Assembly (NCBI GenBank): GCA_003142535.1
Contig: PLMQ01000040.1
Coordinates: forward strand, 1-50,304
DNA: 50,304 nt
Direction: 5' to 3'
Origin: Syntrophaceae bacterium
Lineage (GTDB): Bacteria; Desulfobacterota; Syntrophia; Syntrophales; Smithellaceae
The translations under genes and the position numbers were made by a program. Below the pieces are notes generated by a model. That model saw only the letters and a list, made by a program, of their open reading frames with translations. It was not told the origin of the DNA and ran no database searches. This document shows, piece by piece, positions 35,419 to 43,991 of this stretch; position 1 is the first letter of the stretch, and every line of letters begins with the position of its first letter.

Positions 35419-35489
35419 AAAAATACTCCCGTTAAATGATTTATCAGAATTGTTCTTATATCATCTTTGCGCCAAGAAGTGGAATTTTT

Positions 35490-35645
35490 TTAAAAAGATA
35501 TGCAAGTTAAAGAGATATTTACGTAATCATCAGGATGGATGATAAAATCTAATCCTTTATCTATTAACTCTTCCTCTGTATCGTATCCGAGCAGCTCCAG
35601 CATTCGTTTATAAACGGTCAAATCAATATCCGTCTTCTTTTGCAA
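35490..35645 (-). pseudogene. PAS-domain fragment
   Basis: A 51-codon stretch reads RMLELLGYDTEEELIDKG then LDFIIHPDDY, the end of helix and core of a PAS sensor domain. It ends at a stop soon after, and an in-frame stop lies just upstream. A nearby ATG in another frame (MNQNKDCKRRR) suggests a frameshift. The rest of the sensor protein is absent. It is probably a remnant. Confidence 0.5.
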
Positions 35646-36138
35646 TCTTTATTTTGGTTCATCCGGCTTAAGCGTACTTGTCTAAGATGCATATCTTCCT
35701 GAAAGTGAGCGTCCGCGGATTATTGCATGGATACATTGTTGCAAATACAAAGCGTGAGAATTTTAAATCTACAAATTTATTGAATGCCATTAAAAACAGT
35801 TGATTCCTTGCTATTATTTTTTAATTCAAAGGAAAAATGGATGGCTTCCTGTAAGTGTGCGTTCTATAATTTTTAAGGTAATGCGCTATTTCAAATAGTA
35901 TTTATTGTGAGCTGTTGCCGTTTTCCCCACGTTTTATCAGCTTGGCTTTAATATTTATTAGAACAAAATACCCAACAGTGAAAAATTGATTATGCTGATT
36001 TTGTGGTGTATTTATTCTTTTCATTTTTTATCAAATAAGTTAGAATTACACGAGATTTTGGGAAATACCAACCGGGTATATTAATCAGGCATGACCGTTG
36101 TATTTTCCTGCCCGAAAAAAATCTCTTGATGGTGGTAT
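35646..36138. other. Gene-poor AT-rich gap
   Basis: No gene is supported. Two similar 20-nt segments 150 nt apart (CTTCCTGAAAGTGAGCGTCC at 35695 and a variant at 35845) are present. They may be part of the same decayed locus as the PAS fragment. No strong terminator or riboswitch was found. Confidence 0.5.
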
Positions 36139-37320
36139 ATGATGAATGCTTTAACCTTTACTGGCAGTGCTTCCCATACTATCCGGTGGATTGCCATTGC
36201 CGCAGTTATGCTTGTCGCCTTTACTTGGGGCGGAATAAAAAACGCACAGGCTGATCCCTTTCTCGACGAAATGGTCGAGTTCACCGGAGGGGTTTTTTAT
36301 AGCGAGCAGAAAGTGCCTGCCGTCATCATTGGCGTGGTGCGCCAAGACGAGATTTCAATCCGTGGCTTCGGGGAACGGGCCGGCAAGGGAAGCTCGGCGC
36401 CTGACGCCGACACAGTACTGCGGATTGGCTCCATCACCAAGGCATTTACCGGCGAATTGCTTGCTCATCTCGTTGCCGCAAAATCCGTAGATCTCACACA
36501 GCCGATCACCCGGACCTGGCCTGAGCTTGCCGCCAATGCGAAAGCCGATGTCGGGCATATGCGCCTGATTGATCTGGTTACACATGCCGGCGGCCTGCCG
36601 CGGGAGTTGCCTCGCAAAGGGATTCCGGGAAAGGGCACTAATCCTCCGACTACAGCTCAAGACCTGGCCGACTGGCTGACAAACAATCCCTTGATCTTCA
36701 AGCCGGGGAAGTCCGTACATTACTCGAATTACGGTTTCGACTTGCTTGCTCTGAGCTTGTCCAGGGCGGCAAAAAATCCTTTTCCCGCGCTTATTCATCA
36801 ACACATCACCGGCCCGCTTAACATGAAGGATACAGTGTTTGCATTGTCTGAAGAGCAAAGGAAGCGGTTTATGCAGGGCCACGGTTTTGACGGGGAAGTG
36901 ATGTCAGATGTTGCCATTGGTCATGTTACAGGCGGTGCAGGGGGTCTCTACTCTACGCCAAACGACCTGATGAAATGGATGCAATGGCATCTCGACTGCT
37001 TCAGTCAAAACGGCGCGGAAGTGCGCATGATCGATCATGCATTGTATCTGATGCGCGACGGACTGGAGACCGTGTCGGGAATGGATGAGTCCGGCCACAT
37101 GGACGCGATGGGGCTTGGCTGGGTGGCTATGATGCCGAAGGGCGACCGACCGTTCATCCTGCAAAAAGCCGGGGGATTACAAGGTACCTTCAGCTATATT
37201 GCTTTTGCGCCGACACGTGGAGTGGCAGTTTTCATCGCCATCAACAAATTTGACTTCGCTGGCGCTGCGGCTATGGCCAGTGTCGCCAATGACTTGATTA
37301 CTATACTTGCACCACGCTGA
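36139..37320 (+). CDS. Beta-lactamase-fold serine hydrolase (AmpH / class C-like)
   Basis: A 393-residue protein with an N-terminal hydrophobic segment (16-30) and ALA-type end NAQADP, probably a signal peptide. The catalytic SxxK is SITK at 98-101 and the YxN motif is YSNYG near 194. The third motif appears as QKAGGLQGT rather than HSG or KTG. The family includes AmpH-type D-Ala-D-Ala carboxypeptidases and class C beta-lactamases; an antibiotic-resistance role should not be assumed. Coding is richer in GC than the flanks. A second serine hydrolase follows 116 nt later. Confidence 0.86.
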   Translation: MMNALTFTGSASHTIRWIAIAAVMLVAFTWGGIKNAQADPFLDEMVEFTGGVFYSEQKVPAVIIGVVRQDEISIRGFGERAGKGSSAPDADTVLRIGSITKAFTGELLAHLVAAKSVDLTQPITRTWPELAANAKADVGHMRLIDLVTHAGGLPRELPRKGIPGKGTNPPTTAQDLADWLTNNPLIFKPGKSVHYSNYGFDLLALSLSRAAKNPFPALIHQHITGPLNMKDTVFALSEEQRKRFMQGHGFDGEVMSDVAIGHVTGGAGGLYSTPNDLMKWMQWHLDCFSQNGAEVRMIDHALYLMRDGLETVSGMDESGHMDAMGLGWVAMMPKGDRPFILQKAGGLQGTFSYIAFAPTRGVAVFIAINKFDFAGAAAMASVANDLITILAPR

Positions 37321-37436
37321 GCAAATTGTAAATGAATACACCGGATACAGTAAGACATGATCCATAGGTAGGTGCATCGCACTGTATGTTTACACGACAG
37401 ATACTCGGCTCAAACCTTTTAGAGTGAACTATAACA

Positions 37437-38948
37437 ATGAAAAAAGAAATGATCAAACGGCACAATCCGTTGTTTATTATTGTCTTTGTCATATTCTCCG
37501 TTGCGGCTTGTTCGTCCAATCGTACCGACATCATCCAGTCGCGCATCGACGCCGTAGAGAAGAGCCTTATCGCTGCGGTCGTCAACGACACAGGATCACC
37601 TGCGTGCATGACATTGCAGGATCGTATGCAGCATTATAAGGTGCCGGGTATTAGCATTGCGGTCATCAACAACGGCAAGATCGAGTGGGCAAAGGGATAT
37701 GGTGTTACCGAAGCCGGTAGTACCCAGGCTGTTACTACGGATACCGTATTCCAGGCCTGCTCTGTAAGCAAACCGGTTTCGGTGACGGGCATCATGCTGC
37801 TTGCGCAATCGGGTGTGATCGATATTTCCAGAAACGTGAATGACTATCTTACATCGTGGCACCTTGCAGATAACGACTTAACGACGACGGATAAGGCAAC
37901 GATACAGCGGCTCATGTCTCACACCGGCGGGACCAATGTATCAGGCTACGGAGGGTATCCCGCGGGTAGCGCCATACCGATGCTGTTGCAGATTCTCAAC
38001 GGTGCACCACCGGCGGACACTGAACCTGTTTGCGTCATATACATACCAGGGTCTCGATACAGCTACTCTGGTGGCGGGATGGAGGTGCTGCAGCAGATGA
38101 CTGAAGATGTAACCGGGATGCCGTTTCAAAACTATATGAAGAACAACCTCTTCAGCTCACTGGGCATGAATTCCAGTGATTTTGTGCAACCGATGACCGG
38201 TCCGATGGCAGCATGGGCAGCGAAAGGACATGATATGGACAGCATTATGATACCGGGCGGCTGGAGAACATATCCCGAGTTGATTGCAGCGGGTCTGTGG
38301 ACGACGCCCTCCGAGCTTGCCATGCTGCTGATTGAGGTGCAGAAGGCAGCAACAGCCGATAAAGGGGCCCTGCTTACCCGGCAGACGGCAATGAGCATAC
38401 TGACACAGCGGCCAAATTCATCAATGGGTCTCGGCTTTGCCCTGGAAAACGGCAGCGGTGGGTTGATGTTCAACCATAGCGGATCGACCTTTGGATACAA
38501 GTCTTATGTGACAGCGTATCGTGACCGGGGACAGGGTGTTGTTGTCATGGCGAACGGTGACAACGGATTAGCCCTGATCATGGAAGTCGTTCGAGCTGTG
38601 GCGAAAGTATATGGCTGGCCCGATACCTTTGTACAAAAGACCGGTCTTGTCGTTGTACCACTGGTCATCCTTCAGTCTTACGTCGGAATTTATACAGCCA
38701 CGTTTGAAGGACACCCGTTACAACTCGAGATTTATCTCGACGGAAATATTCCCATGATAAAAACCGCCTTAATGGGGACAGGTAATCGCTCTGATCTGTA
38801 TCCAACAGCCATGGATACTTTTCTGTTAAAGGAAGACACGATTGTTCCTGGAACAATCACATTTTTGAAAGACGGTTCAGACAAAGTAACGAGTTTGACG
38901 ATCACCTTGCTGGAGGGCGGAACAATCGTAGCAGCGAAAATTTTATGA
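37437..38948 (+). CDS. Lipoprotein serine hydrolase, beta-lactamase family
   Basis: The 503-residue protein starts with a lipoprotein signal (hydrophobic 11-20, VAAC with C25). SxxK is SVSK at 109-112, the tyrosine motif is YSGGGMEVLQQM near 202, and HSGSTFGYKS near 344 is the HxG motif. A C-terminal beta-rich extension (about 400-503, YVGIYTATFEGHPLQLEI) resembles the domain added in some peptidases. It is probably anchored in the membrane facing the periplasm. It shares family but little sequence with the preceding gene. Substrate is unknown. Confidence 0.86.
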   Translation: MKKEMIKRHNPLFIIVFVIFSVAACSSNRTDIIQSRIDAVEKSLIAAVVNDTGSPACMTLQDRMQHYKVPGISIAVINNGKIEWAKGYGVTEAGSTQAVTTDTVFQACSVSKPVSVTGIMLLAQSGVIDISRNVNDYLTSWHLADNDLTTTDKATIQRLMSHTGGTNVSGYGGYPAGSAIPMLLQILNGAPPADTEPVCVIYIPGSRYSYSGGGMEVLQQMTEDVTGMPFQNYMKNNLFSSLGMNSSDFVQPMTGPMAAWAAKGHDMDSIMIPGGWRTYPELIAAGLWTTPSELAMLLIEVQKAATADKGALLTRQTAMSILTQRPNSSMGLGFALENGSGGLMFNHSGSTFGYKSYVTAYRDRGQGVVVMANGDNGLALIMEVVRAVAKVYGWPDTFVQKTGLVVVPLVILQSYVGIYTATFEGHPLQLEIYLDGNIPMIKTALMGTGNRSDLYPTAMDTFLLKEDTIVPGTITFLKDGSDKVTSLTITLLEGGTIVAAKIL

Positions 38949-39063
38949 GACCAAGATAAAAAGAGCAGGGAGTTTCGGCTTACAAGACAAGGTTGAAGGA
39001 GAAGGCGGACACGACCTTATTATCAAATCACATCCTGAAACAACAGATTGCCGGATAATTTTC

Positions 39064-39092
39064 TTGACGAACGTGATTCGATTCTGTAATTT
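39064..39092 (+). promoter_or_regulatory. Candidate promoter of the transglutaminase-like gene
   Basis: TTGACG, a 17-nt spacer and TAATTT, about 98 nt before the start codon. Confidence 0.38.
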
Positions 39093-39190
39093 ACACCCTG
39101 CAAATACCGGTAGAAAGGCAGCTCTTTTGATTGTCGGTTTCAGTCACCATCAATCAATAATATCCTTATAAGGATCATGAAACTGACATT

Positions 39191-40768
39191 ATGTCCAAGA
39201 AAATGTTCCTGATGAATATAACCAGCACCCGCATATTTGCTTCAGTCAGCACAATCATCCTGGCAGGTATTTTAGCAATCGTCATAGGTTGTAGTTACAG
39301 TGCGAATACGAGTCTGAGTCCCTCCTGGCAGCTCTATTATGCTGCACAGGCGAACGACAACCAGTGGTCTTTTACCACGGCCCGGTCACTCTATGCGCAG
39401 GCAAGGACTGCCTTCACGACGGAAGGAAATCCGACAATGGCCGATCAGTGCCGCAACGCCATCCAACGGATCGCCCTTTACGAACAGACCTACCCTTATA
39501 CGGAAGCACAACTCAGGCCGCTCCTAGCGGCGAAATTTTCCACTGTTCCAGTATCGCGGATCGATGGGTGGTTTACCAATGGATCCTCTCTTGAACACAT
39601 CACCATCGACGGTGTAGCGAGATATTTGAGTGATCCCCCGATCACCGATAATATAAAATACCGCAACCTCGACCTGTTTCATGCGGCGGGGCTCGATGAC
39701 AAAAATTTCGTAGAGTGGCTCATGACCAATTATGTCAATCAGCCGCGGCCGGGACCGTTTGATGTTTATACAAACCCGAAAACGTTTAACGCCGTAGGCA
39801 CCCTTGCTGTCCCCCGCGCCAAGTTCCCGGCAGAAGGTACACTGCGCATTTGGATTCCACTACCTATCGTGACGGGTCCGCAACAGTCGGTAGCTATTAC
39901 TTCTATTAACCCCGTCGCTTACCTCAAAGTCCCGCCAGGCGGTGAGGACATCGGTCTGGCGTACATGGAAATCCCCCTTGCCGAACTTACCACGGATCTA
40001 AATATCGTCGTCAAATTTACTTTTACTCATTATGAACAGCATTTCACTATCGATCCTGCAATGGTCGGCTCCTATGACCCTAATGATGGCGACTACATTA
40101 GATACACAAGGTCATATGGGAACGAGACGATTACGCCGGAAATACGCGAGACGGCGCTCAGTGTAGTTGGTGGTGAGACTAATCCATACCGTGCCGCAAA
40201 GAAACTCTATGACTACGTTATCGCTAATATCACTTACAGCCTGCCACCGGCGACTTTGTGGCCATACGGAACCCCGGCGTCTATCTATGTCCATACCAAC
40301 CGCATCGGCGATTGCGGCTGCCAGAGCATGTACTTTACGGCGCTTTGCCGATCCATCGGCATTCCGGCGCGCACTACAGGCGGTAAACAGATGATGAACC
40401 AGGGCCAATATTCCGATCACTTCTGGGCTGAATTTTATCTTCCGAATTACGGGTGGGTCCCGGTGGATACATCGATTGGCCAGTTGGAATTTTATGCCAC
40501 CGGTTTGAGCGATGATGAAAGAAAGTCTTTCCGGGATTATTTTTTCGGCAACCAGGACAACCTCCGGCTCATTTTCCAGAAGGATGTGGACATACCGGTA
40601 TTTCCACCCTTGAAAGGAGGAATCCTCTATATTCCCGGAGCAATCCAGAATCCGGACGGCACTTGCGATACCATGGATGAAGATACCTTTCTGGGGAAAT
40701 TATTCCTGGAGCTGGATTACCGTCTCACGCCTCCCCAATCCTACTGGAGGCTGGTCGAAGGGCCATAA
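39191..40768 (+). CDS. Transglutaminase-like lipoprotein
   Basis: The 525-residue protein has a lipoprotein signal (hydrophobic 15-33, VIGC). The C-terminal third contains a transglutaminase core: the Cys motif GDCGCQSMYFTALCRSIGIP, the His motif DHFWAEFYLP and the Asp motif WVPVDTS. The middle (about 190-310) is beta-rich, with RIWIPLPIVTGPQQ, as in proteins with a transglutaminase N-terminal domain. Such enzymes cut or cross-link amide bonds; bacterial ones are often proteases. It completes an accessory block with two serine hydrolases. A neighbouring role in the cell envelope is an inference. Confidence 0.86.
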   Translation: MSKKMFLMNITSTRIFASVSTIILAGILAIVIGCSYSANTSLSPSWQLYYAAQANDNQWSFTTARSLYAQARTAFTTEGNPTMADQCRNAIQRIALYEQTYPYTEAQLRPLLAAKFSTVPVSRIDGWFTNGSSLEHITIDGVARYLSDPPITDNIKYRNLDLFHAAGLDDKNFVEWLMTNYVNQPRPGPFDVYTNPKTFNAVGTLAVPRAKFPAEGTLRIWIPLPIVTGPQQSVAITSINPVAYLKVPPGGEDIGLAYMEIPLAELTTDLNIVVKFTFTHYEQHFTIDPAMVGSYDPNDGDYIRYTRSYGNETITPEIRETALSVVGGETNPYRAAKKLYDYVIANITYSLPPATLWPYGTPASIYVHTNRIGDCGCQSMYFTALCRSIGIPARTTGGKQMMNQGQYSDHFWAEFYLPNYGWVPVDTSIGQLEFYATGLSDDERKSFRDYFFGNQDNLRLIFQKDVDIPVFPPLKGGILYIPGAIQNPDGTCDTMDEDTFLGKLFLELDYRLTPPQSYWRLVEGP

Positions 40769-41291
40769 ACTACTGCGTCACCGGCCGGTACGTTATCGAA
40801 GTTTTCTTTGCTCGATGAGCCTGGTTTTTTCCGCTTATTAACCTTCTAAACGGTCGTTATTGATAGGGTTGGTCTCTCTGTAACTGATGTCGGAGAGTGG
40901 ACAACAGGCAAAATTGGCAAGAAGCGACTTGAGCAGACTTGCTGATTTTTTTCGTTGCATATTTCAAATCGTTATCATCAATTATTTAACACAGACGATT
41001 GTTGACTTGTAGATGAACGAAAGTCCTGCCGCACCTGAATTTTAACAAGATCAGCCTTAATGAATACCATGTGAAGTATTGCATATTGGTTGAAAAGAAC
41101 GAACTACTACTTTCAATAAAAAACAAATAATCTATCGGTACAGTCAAGGGCGTTGACTCGTAGGTGTAACAAATGCATCAACCCGAAGCTTTATTACCTT
41201 TTAAAATCAGAAAGTACGCAAGAACCGGATTTTTATTTTTGTCGCCATTTTCCCGCCTGAGAGCATTTGTCGCGTGTAAGTTTTTCAGCCG
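40769..41291. other. Intergenic region without recognised gene
   Basis: No gene, tRNA or clear terminator was found between the transglutaminase-like gene and the repeat copy at 41292. The sequence is AT-rich and has no long open frame with a ribosome-binding site. Confidence 0.5.
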
Positions 41292-41432
41292 TCACGGGCA
41301 TAAACAGCAAAACAAGCTTTAGAAACAAATTTCGCACGCTTGTTGTTGTGTACTATACCCTCCGCTTTGCGGGATTGTTCAACTTACCAATTTCGACGCG
41401 CTACGCTTTCAAAATTGGAGTTTCTCAACAAA
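41292..41432 (+). repeat. Dispersed stem-loop repeat, copy 7 (diverged 5' part)
   Basis: In plus orientation it begins TCACGGGCATAAACAGC, keeps AAGCTTTAGAAACAAATTTCG as in copy 9 (45275), then ACTATACCCTCCGCTTTGCGGG and CCAATTTCGACGCG to AAAATTGGAGTTTCTCAAC. Its right edge overlaps the stop codon of the minus-strand activation-domain gene, at the opposite end from copies 1, 4 and 6. Confidence 0.82.
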
Positions 41433-42042
41433 TTCCGGTAATTGCTGTCACTGATTTTTCCGGCTGCAAAATAAAATTGGCATTAATATTCACACCAATC
41501 TTTTCCATTTGCAGTTGCTGATAAATAGTTTTTTGGTTGGCCAGTTGAAAATCAGCGTATCCTGCAGAAAATCTACGCGGCAGAAGTTTCTTCCTTTCGC
41601 GGCGCAATTGCTGATTGAGATAATCCATAATCCAGTCCAGCGCGGCATCAGTCATTTCACTGGCGGTTGCATCATAAATAACAGCGGCGGATAAATTATC
41701 CTGATTCGTCTTTTCTTTTATCGCTTCCATAATGCCGCTGCCGGCAGTCGCGCCCATAAGCAATGCTTCCCGACAATCGCGCAAAAAATTGGTCAGCTTC
41801 CTGCTGGTAAAAGAGATACCACCGGATAAAATAATATCTTTCCCGTCATTTTTTTCAATGGTTGTTTTCAGCATACAGCCCTTCAATGTTATATAAGATA
41901 CAGCTTCTTCAATATAAAGATCAATTTCTTTTTGTTTTATGAAAGCGAGCTCTGTGGTTTTCTTCTTGTACCCGAGGCGCCGGTATATTGGGGAGTAAGG
42001 GGGATCAATCGCTATTCTTTCAAAAATAATGACAGAGCCCAT
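41425..42042 (-). CDS. Vitamin B12-dependent methionine synthase activation-domain protein
   Basis: A 205-residue protein matching the MetH reactivation domain as a stand-alone unit. LGYKKKTTELAF near residue 24, AVSYITLKGCML, and the GATAGSGIMEAIKEKTNQDNL and YDATASEMTDAALDWIMDYLNQQ stretches (each quoted in part) resemble that family. It would bind SAM and reductively remethylate the cobalamin of the truncated MetH encoded at 33.0-35.4 kb. The two genes are on the same strand, 6 kb apart. The last residues and stop lie in the edge of a repeat copy. Confidence 0.85.
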   Translation of the reverse strand: MGSVIIFERIAIDPPYSPIYRRLGYKKKTTELAFIKQKEIDLYIEEAVSYITLKGCMLKTTIEKNDGKDIILSGGISFTSRKLTNFLRDCREALLMGATAGSGIMEAIKEKTNQDNLSAAVIYDATASEMTDAALDWIMDYLNQQLRRERKKLLPRRFSAGYADFQLANQKTIYQQLQMEKIGVNINANFILQPEKSVTAITGIC

Positions 42043-42131
42043 GATGATCTTTCCTTATTAATACCGACGTTAAGTTTTAATGTTGTTTTTTATTTGGAGA
42101 TTATTGTAACATTTTTTCCGTAGTTTTTATG

Positions 42132-42178
42132 AATGGTTTACCGGGAACAGATAATTATCTTTCTCCCGGCAAACCATT
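42132..42178. terminator. Terminator hairpin after leuB
   Basis: AATGGTTTaCCGGGA pairs with TCCCGGcAAACCATT around a 17-nt loop. On the plus strand it is followed by GTTTTTTTT; on the minus strand, after leuB, only A-rich sequence follows. It is the natural end of the leu transcript and lies between leuB and the activation-domain gene. Confidence 0.6.
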
Positions 42179-42203
42179 GTTTTTTTCGCCGGATACACGG
42201 TGC

Positions 42204-43298
42204 TTAATTGAGCAATCCGGCCAATTTTTTCAGTGTCTGCTTGCCCATTTCTTCGGTACCAACAAGCTTTTTCCCCTCCTGAAATATATCCTGAGTACGA
42301 TAACCGTCTTGCAGGACTTCACTAACAGCTTTTTCCACCAAATCAGCTTCCTGTGGCCTAGCCATTGTGTAACGCAACAGCAGCGCCACCGATAAAATCG
42401 TGGCCAGCGGATTGGCTATGTTCTTCCCGGCAATATCCGGGGCGGATCCGTGAATCGGCTCATATAAAGCCTTATCTTGGCCGAGGCTCGCCGAAGGCAA
42501 CATACCGATTGAGCCGGTCAGCATCGCCGCTTCATCGCTCAAAATATCACCGAACAAATTAGTGGTGACAATTACGTCAAACTGCGCCGGATTGCGGATG
42601 AGCTGCATGGCACAGTTATCAACATACATATGTTTTAAAGCAACATCCGGATAGTTGCGGCCGATTTCGCTGACTATGCTGCGCCAGAGTTCGTTGGATT
42701 CCAACACATTGGCCTTATCTACCGAAAGAAGGTTTTTCCTGCGTTTCCGGGCAATTTCAAAAGCGCGAACGGCAATCCGCGATATTTCTTCTTCGGTGTA
42801 AACCATAGTGTTGAAGGCTTTGCGCTTACCGTTTTTGTCCTTGGTAACTCCCCGCGGTTGGCCGAAATAGACATCTCCCGTCAATTCGCGGATGATCATG
42901 ATATCAATTCCCCGGACGATTTCCCTCTTTAAGGGTGACGCATCCAGAAGTTCCTCAAAAACGACAACCGGCCGCAAATTGACATAAAGTCCCAGTTTTT
43001 CTCTTAAGCCGAGAAGCGCTCTTTCCGGCCTTAAATTATACTCCAGAGATTCCCATTGCTGGCCGCCCACAGCTCCCAGCAATACTGCGTCGCTTTGCAG
43101 AGCCAAATCAAGGCTTTGCCTGGGCAGAGGTTCACCAAAACGGTCATAGGCGCTGCCTCCGATATATCCTTCATTAATAACTATATCAATCTTTCTTCTA
43201 TCGGCTACAAGCCTTAAAATCTTTAAGGCTTCCTTCATTATCTCGGTTCCGATACCATCACCAGGGAATACGGTAATATTGTACTGTTTATTCACCAT
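42204..43298 (-). CDS. leuB: 3-isopropylmalate dehydrogenase
   Basis: A 364-residue NAD-dependent dehydrogenase making 2-oxoisocaproate precursor. FPGDGIGTEI at the N-terminus, LRPERALLGLREKLGLYVNLRP, the RELTGDVYFGQPRG substrate loop and the NLFGDILSDEAAMLTGSIGMLPSASL segment (quoted in parts) are typical, with EPIHGSAPDIAG near 285. The start overlaps the end of leuD by 7 nt, so translation is coupled. It is the last gene of the leu operon. Confidence 0.96.
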   Translation of the reverse strand: MVNKQYNITVFPGDGIGTEIMKEALKILRLVADRRKIDIVINEGYIGGSAYDRFGEPLPRQSLDLALQSDAVLLGAVGGQQWESLEYNLRPERALLGLREKLGLYVNLRPVVVFEELLDASPLKREIVRGIDIMIIRELTGDVYFGQPRGVTKDKNGKRKAFNTMVYTEEEISRIAVRAFEIARKRRKNLLSVDKANVLESNELWRSIVSEIGRNYPDVALKHMYVDNCAMQLIRNPAQFDVIVTTNLFGDILSDEAAMLTGSIGMLPSASLGQDKALYEPIHGSAPDIAGKNIANPLATILSVALLLRYTMARPQEADLVEKAVSEVLQDGYRTQDIFQEGKKLVGTEEMGKQTLKKLAGLLN

Positions 43299-43780
43299 TT
43301 TTTCGCTATATGCTTCATCAATCCGCCATCGGCAATGAGCTGTTCCATAAATGGAGGAATCGGGTTGATACGAAATGTTCTTCCCTCCGTGGTTGTAGTA
43401 ATCGTGCCCGCTGAACTATCTACGGTTATTTCTTCACCTTCTTTAATTGCCGCCCACAACTCGGCGGATTCAAAAATGGGCAGTCCCATGTTAAAAGCAT
43501 TACGGTAGAAAATACGGGCAAAACTTTTCGCGATAACGCAGGAGATACCCGCCTCTTTGATGGCTATGGGCGCGTGTTCGCGGGAAGAACCACAGCCGAA
43601 ATTCTCGCCGCCCAGAATGATATCACCCGTTTTTATTTTATTGACAAACTGCGGATCAGAGTCTTCCATACAGTGTGCGGCCAGTTCTTTGGGGTCGGAT
43701 GTGTTCAGGTATCGCGCCGGGATGATCGCATCGGTATCAATATTATCCCTGAATTTCCAAACTCTGCCTTTATAGATCAT
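43292..43780 (-). CDS. leuD: 3-isopropylmalate dehydratase small subunit
   Basis: A 162-residue swivelling-domain subunit. NIDTDAIIPARYLNTSDPKEL and FGCGSSREHAPIAIKEAG carry the substrate-binding residues. The short length fits the archaeal/anaerobe-type two-subunit isomerase rather than the longer E. coli LeuD. It pairs with leuC upstream across a compound repeat of about 190 nt. GAGAGG about 9 nt upstream is the ribosome-binding site. Confidence 0.95.
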   Translation of the reverse strand: MIYKGRVWKFRDNIDTDAIIPARYLNTSDPKELAAHCMEDSDPQFVNKIKTGDIILGGENFGCGSSREHAPIAIKEAGISCVIAKSFARIFYRNAFNMGLPIFESAELWAAIKEGEEITVDSSAGTITTTTEGRTFRINPIPPFMEQLIADGGLMKHIAKKW

Positions 43781-43796
43781 TTTTCAAACCTCTCTT

Positions 43797-43880
43797 TAAT
43801 GAGACTCCAATTCCGAAAGCGAAGCGTATAACCTAATAACCTAAAGGTCACGCGAGGTCACAGGCCGGAATTGGTTAGTC
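43797..43880 (-). repeat. Dispersed stem-loop repeat, copy 8a (third module with enlarged loop)
   Basis: In minus orientation it is the CCAATTCCGG...CGGAATTGGAGTCTCAT module. Its loop holds CCTGTGACCTCGCGTGACC and TTAGGTTATTAGGTTATACG, the same enlarged loop as in copy 9. It is joined to copy 8b, so the leuC-leuD gap carries two third modules in tandem. Confidence 0.85.
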
Positions 43881-43882
43881 GT

Positions 43883-43987
43883 AATGAGACCCAAGTTTCA
43901 GAAACAAAGTGTACTGAAACTTGCAGGTCGAATTATCCCGCGCAGCGGGGATATAATGCCCCGCCTCTGGGGTTCATACCCGTGATC
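43883..43987 (-). repeat. Dispersed stem-loop repeat, copy 8b (full length)
   Basis: In minus orientation it begins GATCACGGGTATGAACCCC, 5 nt after leuC stops. It continues with GGCGGGGCATTATATCCCC and CGCTGCGCGGG, then CAAGTTTCAGTACAC to TGAAACTTGGGTCTCAT. The third stem has compensating changes relative to other copies (CAAGTTTCA with TGAAACTTG), supporting selection on pairing. Confidence 0.88.
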
Positions 43988-43991
43988 ATAA

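Noticed and set aside
35695-35864. Two similar 20-nt segments 150 nt apart
   Set aside because: Only two copies, imperfect and without other structure; noted in the gap description but not called a repeat family.
38949-39063. Possible sensor-kinase remnant after the lipoprotein serine hydrolase
   Set aside because: One frame has a loose resemblance to a kinase C-terminus, but the match is too weak to support.
41200-41290. Possible riboswitch-like segment (CCGCCTGAGAGC)
   Set aside because: No conserved riboswitch core could be assembled on either strand.
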